Below, piece after piece: positions 17,135-24,808 of a stretch of 62,807 bases of DNA; position 1 is the stretch's first letter, and every line of letters begins with the position of its first letter. The notes beneath the pieces are model-generated. The model was not told the DNA's origin and made no database searches. It was given only the letters and a program-made list of their open reading frames with translations. The DNA is taken from contig JAEUWC010000018.1 of assembly GCA_016786465.1 (NCBI GenBank), positions 1-62,807 of the forward strand. The letters run 5' to 3'. Origin of the DNA: Bdellovibrionales bacterium (GTDB taxonomy: Bacteria > Bdellovibrionota > UBA1018). The translations under genes were made by a program, and so were the position numbers.

Positions 17135-18460
17135 TTACTTCGATTGATAATGCTCGATGAGCTTCATCAGCTCCTGCGCTCCCGGGTGCTTCGCGTTCAT
17201 CTGGAGCGCTTGTGCGGCGCTCTCCTTGGCCTCGTTCAGTCGGCCCAGATGAAATTGTAGTCCCGCAAGACTGTAAAGAAGGTTCGCGTTCACTGGCGCC
17301 TTCTGAATGTATTCCTTCACCATTTTCGCGGCCGCAGCGTAGCTTTTGATTTCGTACGCGCACTTCACCATGTGAAAAACGGCGGTCGGATTGTGGATGT
17401 TGACTTCAAGCGACTTCACAAAAAAGTCGTGAGCATTTTTCTTGTCCCCGCTGGCCAAGGCGCAAGAACCCAAGCCCGATAGGGCGCGGTCATTTCTCGC
17501 GTTTTTGGACAAAGCATTTTGGAAATGCTTTTGGGCTTCCGGGATTCGTCCCATCTGCAAGCAAAGGGCGCCCAAGTTGGTCAAAACCGTATCGTTCCCG
17601 GGCTGGATCTGCGCCGCGCGTTTGTAATGAATTTCGGCTTCGGCAGTTCGGTCAACCCGCAGCCAGCAATTGCCACTGGCTTTGTGCAATTCAAAACGAA
17701 TTGCATCTGAAACCGTCTTCAAGGCCAGGGCCTTTTCCATGGTTTCGGCGGCTTGTTGATCCTTCTTGTTACGGATCAAAAGCGCGGCCAGACGCTGGTA
17801 CGCTTCGATCGAAGGATTATAGTGAATGGATTCCTGATAGGCGTTTTCCGCTTCGGCGCTTTTGCCTTCGGCTTCAAAACAGCGTCCCAGCCAATAATGC
17901 GCAGGTGCCGCCTTTTCGCCGCTTTTCGCAATCGTTCGATAGATGTTCTTGGCCAGTCCGTAATCTTTGTTTCGGAAAAGGATCTGAGCGTTCTTGATCA
18001 GGAACGTGATGTTCAGTTTTCCGTTCGGAAGATGGATACTTTCTTCAGTCGTTCCTGTCGCTGCGACCAAGTTGGCCGGATTGACCGGCGGCGGAGGAGG
18101 GCTTGCGACAGTTTGGACGGTCTTAAGCGTTTCTTCCGTCAGTTCAGAAATCAAGTCGGGGCTTTTGGGCTGAGCTAGCGTCGGACGTCCTGCCGAAGTA
18201 GCGGCAGTGCCGGTGGAACGCGCCTTTGGGCGCTTGACCTGGACGATAAAGTTCATGACTTCTTCGTCTTGAGCCTGCGCTGCCTTTTCACTGCGGCGCC
18301 CACTAATGGCGTCGCCGAAAGAATCAATGGCTTCTCCCAAAGTTTTAAACTGGGTTGGGCCCTTCCCGTACTGGGGGATGGGTTGAATTTCAGTGACTTC
18401 GACTCCTAGGCCAGAAAATTCACTTTCGATTGCAGTGTGGATGTTCTTTTCAATGCTCAT
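17135..18460 (-). CDS. TPR-repeat protein of the flagellar operon
   Basis: The 441-aa protein has a low-complexity N-terminal half with basic and Pro/Ala/Ser segments (about 60-125, including VASPPPPPVNPAN) and a C-terminal array of about eight TPR motifs from about residue 145, recognisable from repeats such as APAHYWLGRCFEAEGKSAEA and LTNLGALCLQMGRIPEAQKH. No signal peptide or membrane helix, so it is probably a cytoplasmic scaffold. Its ATG overlaps the fliT-like stop by 4 nt (18457-18460). TPR proteins next to glycosyltransferases in flagellar loci often present substrate to the modification enzyme; that role is inferred. Confidence 0.88.
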   Translation of the reverse strand: MSIEKNIHTAIESEFSGLGVEVTEIQPIPQYGKGPTQFKTLGEAIDSFGDAISGRRSEKAAQAQDEEVMNFIVQVKRPKARSTGTAATSAGRPTLAQPKSPDLISELTEETLKTVQTVASPPPPPVNPANLVAATGTTEESIHLPNGKLNITFLIKNAQILFRNKDYGLAKNIYRTIAKSGEKAAPAHYWLGRCFEAEGKSAEAENAYQESIHYNPSIEAYQRLAALLIRNKKDQQAAETMEKALALKTVSDAIRFELHKASGNCWLRVDRTAEAEIHYKRAAQIQPGNDTVLTNLGALCLQMGRIPEAQKHFQNALSKNARNDRALSGLGSCALASGDKKNAHDFFVKSLEVNIHNPTAVFHMVKCAYEIKSYAAAAKMVKEYIQKAPVNANLLYSLAGLQFHLGRLNEAKESAAQALQMNAKHPGAQELMKLIEHYQSK

Positions 18461-18894
18461 AGCGTTTCGTCTAACCCCTCGCCACTTGCTGGAACCCAGT
18501 GGCTTTTGAAACGCGAAAGGACTTCGCGGTTTTTCTTACCCGAACTGATTTCACGAAGAATCTGGTTCTTGGTCTCTTCGATCTTGGAAATGATCTTCAG
18601 ATCGACTTCTAGAATTTTATGGATCAGAACTTCCTTGCGCTCTAGTTCGGCTCGAACGGCTGCAACCAGTTCCGGCGTTTTTTCTATCGGGGTCAGTAGG
18701 CTTACGGCTTCGGAAAGCTTTCTTTCGAAAAGATCCATCGCTTTCAGCGTCGCTTCTCGGCGTGCTTCAAACTGGCTCAGGGTGGCCATGTCCAGAGAAT
18801 CGGCACTCGGTGTTTCAGCAACAAATTGCTGCGAAAGGGAAAGGAATCTTTCCAAACACTTATTCTTACTTTTCAGAAGCGTTAAAACATCCAT
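18457..18894 (-). CDS. FliT/FlgN-like flagellar chaperone candidate
   Basis: A 145-aa all-helical protein with heptad patterns throughout (for example FERKLSEAVSLLTPIEKTPE and VLIHKILEVDLKIISKIEET) and no signal peptide. Size, helical character and place directly after fliD-fliS fit the FliT/FlgN class of export chaperones, which bind the cap protein FliD or hook-associated proteins. Sequence similarity of this class is very low, so the assignment depends on context. One copy of the 24-nt hairpin repeat (18923-18946) sits in the 69-nt gap between fliS and this gene. It overlaps the TPR gene by 4 nt. Confidence 0.65.
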   Translation of the reverse strand: MDVLTLLKSKNKCLERFLSLSQQFVAETPSADSLDMATLSQFEARREATLKAMDLFERKLSEAVSLLTPIEKTPELVAAVRAELERKEVLIHKILEVDLKIISKIEETKNQILREISSGKKNREVLSRFKSHWVPASGEGLDETL

Positions 18895-18922
18895 GTCTTA
18901 CGTCTCGTTTATTGTTTTGCTC

Positions 18923-18946
18923 GGGCAAGCGCATATCTGCTCGCCC
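18923..18946 (-). repeat. 24-nt hairpin repeat ahead of the fliT-like gene
   Basis: On the coding strand of the operon: arm GGGCGAGC, 8-nt loop AGATATGC, arm GCTTGCCC (8 pairs with one G-T). Same family and same orientation relative to the next gene as the copies at 20824, 20860, 60690 and 60722. Confidence 0.85.
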
Positions 18947-18963
18947 TCGCAACTCTGAATCCG

Positions 18964-19380
18964 TTAGCCCGACGTCCCTGTCGGCTTCCCCGCGGATTCC
19001 TTGTTCACCTGAATTACCGCTGCTCTCCAACCTTCAAGCAACGTCTCCAGCGTCTTCTGTACTGCCTTTAAACAATCTACGGAATTTTCGATATTGGCTT
19101 TCACCAATTGCTCCGTACAAAAATTGTACAGTCGTTCTAGATCCCGAGCAACAGCGCCACCGACTTCGAAGTTCAGCGTGGCTGTCAACTCGTTGACGAT
19201 GTCATGCGCTTTACCGATGCAAACTCCTTTGGTCGCAAGATCCTTTTTTTCCAAGGCCTCTTGAGCCTTCTTCAGATTCTGGATCGCTGCTTCGTAAAGC
19301 ATCAGCAAAATCTGCGGCTTGGAAGCCGTCTTGATTTGCATCTGTCTGTATTGATTTGCTCCGCCATTGTTACCGTTCAC
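18964..19380 (-). CDS. fliS: Flagellin chaperone FliS
   Basis: The 138-aa product fits FliS: a YRQMQIKTASKPQILLMLYEAAIQNLKKA block near the N-terminus (here split by family convention into a four-helix bundle), ATKGVCIGKAHDIVNELTATL in the middle, and LYNFCTEQLVKANIEN later. FliS binds the C-terminus of unexported flagellin in the cytoplasm. The start is a GTG with GGAGG 8 nt upstream, the latter lying inside the end of fliD, so translation is probably coupled to fliD (stop 19385). The last about 20 residues (NKESAGKPTGTSG) are a flexible tail. Confidence 0.94.
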   Translation of the reverse strand: MNGNNGGANQYRQMQIKTASKPQILLMLYEAAIQNLKKAQEALEKKDLATKGVCIGKAHDIVNELTATLNFEVGGAVARDLERLYNFCTEQLVKANIENSVDCLKAVQKTLETLLEGWRAAVIQVNKESAGKPTGTSG

Positions 19381-19384
19381 GGGA

Positions 19385-20791
19385 TTAGCCTCCTAATAGT
19401 TGAGCGACCATGTTACCTCCGCCACCGCCTCCGGGAAGGTTAGCAGCTAGGTATTGTTGTTGTTTTTGCATGTTCGCCAAAGTTCCCTGCAATCGTGAAA
19501 ACTGCTCAGTCAAAGACTTTTGCTTCTGTTCAATTCGTCTTTCCTTCTGTTCGATCTGATCGTCGATTCTTTTGATTCGTTCGCGTAGTCCGCTTTCGCG
19601 CATCGCAAGGGTTCCGCTTCCCGGGCGCGTGTACATTCCAATGACTTGTTTGATTTGGCTGGCGAAACCGTATTCGCCCGTGATCGCAGTTGAAATCCCG
19701 TCAAAGTCGGTTTCCAAAGACTTTTGGAAAACGTTTTCTTTGAACGCCAGAAGACCATTCTTTTCGAACTGAATTCCGACCTGGTTCAAGAAGATCAGCC
19801 GGTTTTCACCGGACTTCTTGTCGCGCACGTAAAAGCCTTCGTGCAAAAGGTTTCGAATTCGGTATTCGATCGATTGCAAGCTGGTGTCGCCGGCAAAAGT
19901 CGATTTTGTATCCGTTTTGTCGTCGACTTGGTTTTGCTTGTTGATGAATTCCAAGATCCCGTTGATCTGATCGACCAGTCCTTTCACCTTGCCCGAAACC
20001 TTTTGATAATCTTCGGTAATTGAAACGGTCACGACTTGATCGGGTTTGGCCTGCTTCAATTGCAGATTCACGCCCGTCATGAAGTCTTTGATCTGGTTGG
20101 ATTCCGTTTGAATCGGGAATCCATCGACGGAAATCACGCCGTTTGCGGCTTCTTTTTCCTCGTCGATGTAAATGTCGTCATAGCCATTCATGAAATAGAA
20201 TTCTGGGAAATCGACTCGCTTTCCCAAAGCTTCGTCTTTTGATGCGATCACCAGACGCCATGGTTTGGATTCGTCGGTCAAATCTTGAACCACGCTGGCC
20301 CGGATCGGAAGATTGCGGTCGCTGTTGATCTTCTGAGCGATCCCTCGAAGGCTGGAATTTTCCGATTCAATGTACACGTCCTGGGTTCCGCCATCGGGAG
20401 TCGAAACCACGATGTAGCCTGCACCCAGCGTGGCTTCGTCGGGCTTTTCAAAGGAATTGGACATGATCGAACCGCGCACGGCCATCTGTTCGACGGTTAG
20501 GTTGTATACCCCTGGCTCGGCGCGCTCTTTGTCGACGGTTACGCCGACGATGCCGGCGCCTTCGCCCAGATCGACTTTCAATTCACGAAATTTTTTGAAA
20601 TTTTCAAACTCGGCAAGGGTCTTTTCAAAACCCGCGAACTTGGATTTGAAATCTTGAAAAAGTTTGAGCTTCTGCTCTTCAAAGCCTTTACGCTTCTCGA
20701 GCTGCTTCACCGGCTGACGTTCAGCTTCGATGATCTGCTTGATCGCTGCTTGAAATTGACCCCCGCCCATGGGGTCGAAGCGAAGTCCCAA
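19385..20791 (-). CDS. fliD: Flagellar cap protein FliD
   Basis: The 468-aa protein matches FliD/HAP2: AIKQIIEAERQPVKQLEKRK at the N-terminus, the central GIVGVTVDKERAEPGVYNLTVEQMA block and the C-terminal LRERIKRIDDQIEQKERRIE coiled coil. FliD caps the growing filament and helps flagellin insert. The start is a TTG at 20789-20791, not the ATG 66 nt further up, because a perfect AGGAGG (20797-20802) lies 5 nt before it and the product then begins MGLRFDPMGGG. Between that site and the divergent gene lie two hairpin repeats. First gene of the operon running to 12973. Confidence 0.94.
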   Translation of the reverse strand: MGLRFDPMGGGQFQAAIKQIIEAERQPVKQLEKRKGFEEQKLKLFQDFKSKFAGFEKTLAEFENFKKFRELKVDLGEGAGIVGVTVDKERAEPGVYNLTVEQMAVRGSIMSNSFEKPDEATLGAGYIVVSTPDGGTQDVYIESENSSLRGIAQKINSDRNLPIRASVVQDLTDESKPWRLVIASKDEALGKRVDFPEFYFMNGYDDIYIDEEKEAANGVISVDGFPIQTESNQIKDFMTGVNLQLKQAKPDQVVTVSITEDYQKVSGKVKGLVDQINGILEFINKQNQVDDKTDTKSTFAGDTSLQSIEYRIRNLLHEGFYVRDKKSGENRLIFLNQVGIQFEKNGLLAFKENVFQKSLETDFDGISTAITGEYGFASQIKQVIGMYTRPGSGTLAMRESGLRERIKRIDDQIEQKERRIEQKQKSLTEQFSRLQGTLANMQKQQQYLAANLPGGGGGGNMVAQLLGG

Positions 20792-20823
20792 ACCGTCCTC
20801 CTGACGTTCTTTACACGACACAC

Positions 20824-20847
20824 GGGCAAGCGCATGTCTGCTAGCCC
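20824..20847 (-). repeat. 24-nt hairpin repeat in the fliD leader, copy nearest fliD
   Basis: On the fliD coding strand: arm GGGCTAGC, loop AGACATGC, arm GCTTGCCC, with one mismatch in the stem. It ends 22 nt before the Shine-Dalgarno sequence of fliD. Confidence 0.85.
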
Positions 20848-20859
20848 GACTTTGCACTC

Positions 20860-20883
20860 GGGCAAGCGCATGTCTGCTCGCCC
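20860..20883 (-). repeat. 24-nt hairpin repeat in the fliD leader, far copy
   Basis: On the fliD coding strand: arm GGGCGAGC, loop AGACATGC, arm GCTTGCCC. It is 36 nt from the first fliD-leader copy, in the same orientation. Confidence 0.85.
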
Positions 20884-21021
20884 GATCAGCTGAAAATCCT
20901 TTTTCAGCCTTCTAGACAGTTTGCCCGCTTTTTCGCGGATCGCCAACGGGCAGGATTTACCTAGTCGCCGGGGCGACCGGACCTAGTTTTTTTGTTCTTG
21001 AGCGTCTGTTTGGACTGATTC
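20884..21021. other. Divergent region with several dyads, fliD operon promoter expected
   Basis: Contains GTCGCC/GGCGAC (20964-20977) followed by seven T at 20987-20993, and TGCCCG/CGGGCA arms about 20 nt apart near 20923-20953. I tried to fit flagellar sigma28 (TAAA...GCCGATAA) and sigma54 patterns; only partial matches such as TAAA with a nearby GGCGAT are present, so no promoter is called. Confidence 0.4.
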
Positions 21022-21399
21022 ATGATTAAAGGAATGAAAAATTCAATCGTAATGGTTTTGGCTGGCCTGACGCTCGCATCGGCAGCGCACGCCAATTGGA
21101 TCTGCAAGTACAACTGTAAGCTAGACGCATCCCATGGGAATTGCGAAGGGCAGGCGTTTATCAAAATTGACGAAAAGCACGGTGTAAAGGACCTGCATTC
21201 AGCAGAAGTCATGTGCTCGGGCTGGCTTAGCCAAGATCTGACGGCCGTCGAACGCGGCGACGAATCCAAGCGAATCAAATGTTCGAACAATGTCGTAGGT
21301 GCGCCTTGGAATCCAGATTTCTTGGGCGGAAGAAACGACGATAAATCGCAGCACTGCACGCTTGCAAAGGCCTTTGACGGCTCGAAGGATTGGCCATGA
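21022..21399 (+). CDS. Small secreted cysteine-containing protein
   Basis: A 125-aa product with a signal peptide (SIVMVLAGLTLASAAHA, cleavage before NWICKY). The mature protein of about 100 residues has six cysteines (ICKYNC, GNC, VMC, IKC, QHC), enough for three disulfides, and a mixture of acidic and basic residues. I start at 21022 because GGA lies 7 nt upstream; an ATG at 21034 is also possible. Family not recognised. Its stop overlaps the start of the next gene (ATGA at 21396-21399), so the two small secreted proteins are made together. Confidence 0.78.
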   Translation: MIKGMKNSIVMVLAGLTLASAAHANWICKYNCKLDASHGNCEGQAFIKIDEKHGVKDLHSAEVMCSGWLSQDLTAVERGDESKRIKCSNNVVGAPWNPDFLGGRNDDKSQHCTLAKAFDGSKDWP

Positions 21400-21575
21400 A
21401 AAATCTTCTGATCGCACTGACTTTGGTTCTATCATTTTGCTTCACGACATCGGCCGTTGAAGCAAAAGGTCGACGCGCTTTTCGTGCTAGCTGCAAAACG
21501 GCTTGCAGCGTCCAAAAGGGCGCGAAAAAGCGTGAATGCGTCCGCCACTGCATGGCGCGCTTGAAGTCTCGTTAG
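21396..21575 (+). CDS. Secreted cationic twin-CX3C miniprotein
   Basis: The 59-aa product has a signal peptide (LLIALTLVLSFCFTTSAVEA) with likely cleavage after Ala23. The mature part is about 36 residues with 13 Lys/Arg and one Glu, net charge about +12, and exactly four cysteines at 33, 37, 48 and 52: C-X3-C, ten residues, C-X3-C. That spacing is the helical-hairpin pattern of alpha-hairpinins and similar twin CX3C peptides, in which two helices are stapled by two disulfides. A role as an antimicrobial, membrane-active or nucleic-acid-binding peptide is possible but is inference. The gene overlaps the upstream one by 4 nt. The frame could also open at a TTG two codons earlier. Confidence 0.75.
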   Translation: MKNLLIALTLVLSFCFTTSAVEAKGRRAFRASCKTACSVQKGAKKRECVRHCMARLKSR

Positions 21576-21598
21576 AAAATCGACACGCCGCTTAGAAT

Positions 21599-21620
21599 AA
21601 AGGTGCCAGGCACTTACTGG
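21599..21620. repeat. Divergent copy of the GGTGCC dyad repeat
   Basis: AAAGGTGCCAGGCACTTACT lies between the converging twin-CX3C gene and the LpoA-like gene; GTGCC and GGCAC form a 5-bp stem. The TAA stop of the leftward gene (21614-21616) is inside it, as at 12956. Confidence 0.55.
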
Positions 21621-23599
21621 ACCTGCGACATCAGACCGTTTCGAACGGTGAGGACCGCTAGGTTTCGGCCAAGCTGTCCGTCACGGAACGTGATTCGTCC
21701 GGTCACGCCGGCATGATTCTGGATTCCGCGAATCTTGTCGCGAAGTTCAGAACGGCTATTGACCGGAAAACGGGCCAGAACGGATTGAATGATTTCGGCC
21801 GCATCAAAGGCCAGCGCTTCCATCATTCCGGGGTCCGACCCAAAGGTCGATTTGTAGCGGGCTAAAAAGCGCTGAATATTGGGATCACCACTTTCTGGAA
21901 CCCAAGCGTCGACAAAATAGGATCCTTCAGCGAAGGCCTGCGCACGAGAAATCAATTCAGGAGAATGCCAGGTCGCGCTTCCCAGGTACTTCACGCCTCG
22001 GACGTCGCGGAATGCAAAAGTGGGAAGGACTTGTCCGATGACTTTCGGTTCATCTGGGATGTAAACCGCTTCATAGTCGATGATCGGGCCCAGATCGAAC
22101 ATCTTTTCATTCTTTCGGGTCTTCTTTTTAATCTGCTGTTCTTCACGAATTTTCGTCAATTCCTGGGCTTCGCGTAAACGGGCGTCCTGATAATAAAGCC
22201 CCGACATTCGATCAATCGGCTGGCGAAAATCCGTTTCGTTCGGAACGTAGCCTTCAACGCCGACGATTTTTCCGCCCATGTTTTCGACCGCATCCCAAAA
22301 TGCGTTGCTGTACTGCTGTCCGAACTTGTCTTTAGGATGAAGAATCGCAAACTTCTTCAAGCCCAACTTTTCAATTGCGTAGCGGGCCATTTCAGCTGCT
22401 TGAACCTGTGCCGTCAGCGCCGATGGCACAAAGAAATCCATGTTCGCGGTGTTTCCGGAAGTCGGTACTTGCTGGGCAAGGCTGATCAACGGAACGCCCA
22501 GTTCCTGCGCACGCTGAGCGACTTGATCGATGCCCTTTGAAGTCAGCGGTCCGATGACTCCGACGACTTTGTGATTGAAGACCAAGTTGTTCAATGCGCG
22601 AACCGCTTGTTCTGGTGTTTCACCGGCATCTTCGACGACCAAAGTGATTCGACTGTCTTGCTGATCTGGGTTGAAAATCCCAAGCGCCAGCTGAATTCCC
22701 TGAAGCGACTTTTGTCCGTATTTTGCGAATTTTCCCGACATCGGTAAAAGCGCGCCCACGGAAAGTCCCGACACTTGGGCTTGCGAACGCATCGTGCGCT
22801 GAAGGTCCAAAACGTCATTCATCTTTGGACTTTGCGGAAATCGTTCCACGAAAGTCTGAATATGCGCTTCGCCCGGGCCGATGCGGCCCTGTTGGACTTC
22901 CGCCTGGGTTAGGCGGAACAAAACCTGATCCGCCAATGGCGAATTCGCGTAGCTGTCATAAAGGTTCGAAAGGGTGTCGGCGTCGCTCATCCCCTGAAGG
23001 GCCTGATCCAATTGGGTGATGAAAAGGTTTCTGGGCTGCGTTTCATCCAAGACCAAGCTTAATTCCAGGATTTCTTTTGCAGCTTCCCCAAACTGGTTGG
23101 CCTTCAATAGGACCCGGCTTTTCAACGAATGCACTTTCACCTGCGTTTCGCGATCGATGTAATCCATCTGAATCTGCGAAAGCGTCACCTTTGCCGCGTC
23201 GATCGCGCCTGATTCGTATTCAGCCGAAGCCAGGTTGTACAAGACGTACTGGCGAAAACTGGATTGGTTTGACGACTGATGCGCCTTTTTGAAATCTTGA
23301 ATTGCGGCCTGGGGGCGACGGGTCAATAGGAAACACATCCCGCGAAGGTTGCGAACCTGGGATAGTTGCGTGCTTTTGGGATACTTCTTTTCAAAGGCAG
23401 TCAGTTTCGCGATCGCTGAATCGTACTGCGCCGAAACGAAAGCCTGATAGGCGGCTTTGTAATCGTTTCCTTCGCGTCCTTTCAAAGACGCGCCCGAATC
23501 GGGACCGCCGCCGGATTTCGATGGCGTCGTACAGGAATGTAAAGCAATGGTTGCCAGACCTAAGATGGCCAAAAGTTGCAAACGAGCTGTGAATTTCAT
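21614..23599 (-). CDS. LpoA-like lipoprotein with TPR and type 1 periplasmic-binding domains
   Basis: From the ATG at 23597-23599 the 661-aa product has a lipoprotein signal (LQLLAILGLATIALHSC). Residues about 35-260 look like helical TPR-type repeats (for example YQAFVSAQYDSAIAKLTAFE), and from about 275 the chain becomes a type 1 periplasmic-binding fold, starting VGALLPMSGKFAKYGQKSLQ and including GVIGPLTSKGIDQVAQRAQE. This two-part layout is that of LpoA, the outer-membrane activator of penicillin-binding protein 1A; many homologues are annotated only as ABC-type ligand-binding proteins. A GTG 6 codons upstream is an alternative start. It follows dnaJ by 29 nt on the same strand. Confidence 0.8.
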   Translation of the reverse strand: MKFTARLQLLAILGLATIALHSCTTPSKSGGGPDSGASLKGREGNDYKAAYQAFVSAQYDSAIAKLTAFEKKYPKSTQLSQVRNLRGMCFLLTRRPQAAIQDFKKAHQSSNQSSFRQYVLYNLASAEYESGAIDAAKVTLSQIQMDYIDRETQVKVHSLKSRVLLKANQFGEAAKEILELSLVLDETQPRNLFITQLDQALQGMSDADTLSNLYDSYANSPLADQVLFRLTQAEVQQGRIGPGEAHIQTFVERFPQSPKMNDVLDLQRTMRSQAQVSGLSVGALLPMSGKFAKYGQKSLQGIQLALGIFNPDQQDSRITLVVEDAGETPEQAVRALNNLVFNHKVVGVIGPLTSKGIDQVAQRAQELGVPLISLAQQVPTSGNTANMDFFVPSALTAQVQAAEMARYAIEKLGLKKFAILHPKDKFGQQYSNAFWDAVENMGGKIVGVEGYVPNETDFRQPIDRMSGLYYQDARLREAQELTKIREEQQIKKKTRKNEKMFDLGPIIDYEAVYIPDEPKVIGQVLPTFAFRDVRGVKYLGSATWHSPELISRAQAFAEGSYFVDAWVPESGDPNIQRFLARYKSTFGSDPGMMEALAFDAAEIIQSVLARFPVNSRSELRDKIRGIQNHAGVTGRITFRDGQLGRNLAVLTVRNGLMSQVQ

Positions 23600-23628
23600 C
23601 TCAGGAAATTCTAACACAGACTTTCAGA

Positions 23629-24786
23629 TCAATCGAAAAACTCGCGGACCTTTTCGAAAAAGCTGTGGTGCATCGGGTGTGAATCACGACCGATCTCGTC
23701 AAAACGCTTCAAAAGATCGCGTTGTTCCGACGTTAATTTTGACGGTGTTTCTACGATGACGCGAACCAACTGGTCGCCACGACCATAGGACCCCAAGCGT
23801 GGCATTCCTTTTCCCTTCAGACGCAAAACTTTATGCGACTGGGTGCCCGATGGGATCTTCATCGCGACTTTACCTTCTAGGGTTGGAACTTGAACGTCCG
23901 TCCCCAGGGCGGCCTGGGTAAAGGTGATCGGCACGTCGCAAAGCACATCGAACTCGTCTCGCGTGAAAAATTCGTGGGCCAAAATATTGATCAGAACGTA
24001 CAGGTCACCGGACGGAGCACCCCGTTCACCGGTTTCGCCTTCGCCGGTCAGCTTCAAGCGTTGGCCGGTATCCACACCCGCCGGTACTTTGACGGCAATC
24101 TGCGCGGTTTTCTGGGTCTGACCCGTACCGCGGCAGGGCGTGCAAGGATTCGAAATCGTCTGTCCCTGTCCCGAGCATTTGGGGCAGGTTCGCGACATTG
24201 CGAAGAAGCCCTGCTGAAAGGTGATTTCTCCGCGCCCATTGCACTGCGAACAAGTGTCGGGTTGCGTTCCGGGCTTCGCGCCGGATCCCGAACAGGTTTC
24301 ACAAGTCACATGCCTAGGGACTGAAATGACTTTTTCGGTTCCAAACGCCGCTTCTTCAAACGAAATGTCCAGCTGTGTGCGGATGTCCGCGCCTGGGCGT
24401 CCATGCCGCCTGGTCCGACCGCCGCCGCGTGCGCGACCGCCTGCTTGCTGACCAAAAATATCGCCGAAGATGTCTCCGAATATATCGTTGATCGAAGCGC
24501 CGCCTGCGAACCCTCCGCCGAAATCAAAGCCGCCCATTCCCGGGCCGCCCGCGCTTCCGGCATTCGCAGCGTGTCCGAACTGATCGTACATCTGCTTTTT
24601 CTGAGGGTCCGAAAGAACTTCGTACGCTTCCGCAAGTTCCTTGAAACGTTCTTCGGCCTTCTTGTCGCCCGGATTTTTGTCCGGGTGAAATTGGACGGCA
24701 AGCTTCCGGTAAGCCTTCTTCAGCTCGTCGCCGGAAGCGCCCTTAGCCACGCCAAGAACTTCGTAGTAGTCGCGTTTCGCGGACAT
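23629..24786 (-). CDS. dnaJ: Co-chaperone DnaJ
   Basis: The 385-aa protein has the complete class A DnaJ layout: J domain with HPD at residues 34-36, a Gly/Phe-rich region including three IFGD repeats, four CxxCxGxG zinc motifs ([32 protein letters not shown]) and a C-terminal substrate-binding domain. It stimulates DnaK ATPase and delivers unfolded proteins. It begins 22 nt after dnaK and is read in the order grpE-dnaK-dnaJ. No CIRCE element was found upstream of the set. Confidence 0.97.
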   Translation of the reverse strand: MSAKRDYYEVLGVAKGASGDELKKAYRKLAVQFHPDKNPGDKKAEERFKELAEAYEVLSDPQKKQMYDQFGHAANAGSAGGPGMGGFDFGGGFAGGASINDIFGDIFGDIFGQQAGGRARGGGRTRRHGRPGADIRTQLDISFEEAAFGTEKVISVPRHVTCETCSGSGAKPGTQPDTCSQCNGRGEITFQQGFFAMSRTCPKCSGQGQTISNPCTPCRGTGQTQKTAQIAVKVPAGVDTGQRLKLTGEGETGERGAPSGDLYVLINILAHEFFTRDEFDVLCDVPITFTQAALGTDVQVPTLEGKVAMKIPSGTQSHKVLRLKGKGMPRLGSYGRGDQLVRVIVETPSKLTSEQRDLLKRFDEIGRDSHPMHHSFFEKVREFFD

Positions 24787-24808
24787 GGTTCCTTCTTAAA
24801 GAAGCGGA

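Noticed and set aside
20824-20883. CRISPR-like array upstream of fliD
   Set aside because: Only two 24-nt units per site, each a hairpin, with a 12-nt spacing and no cas genes; they are hairpin repeats.
20884-21021. Sigma28 promoter for the fliD operon
   Set aside because: TAAA and GGCGAT occur but with wrong spacing and a poor second half; not strong enough to call.
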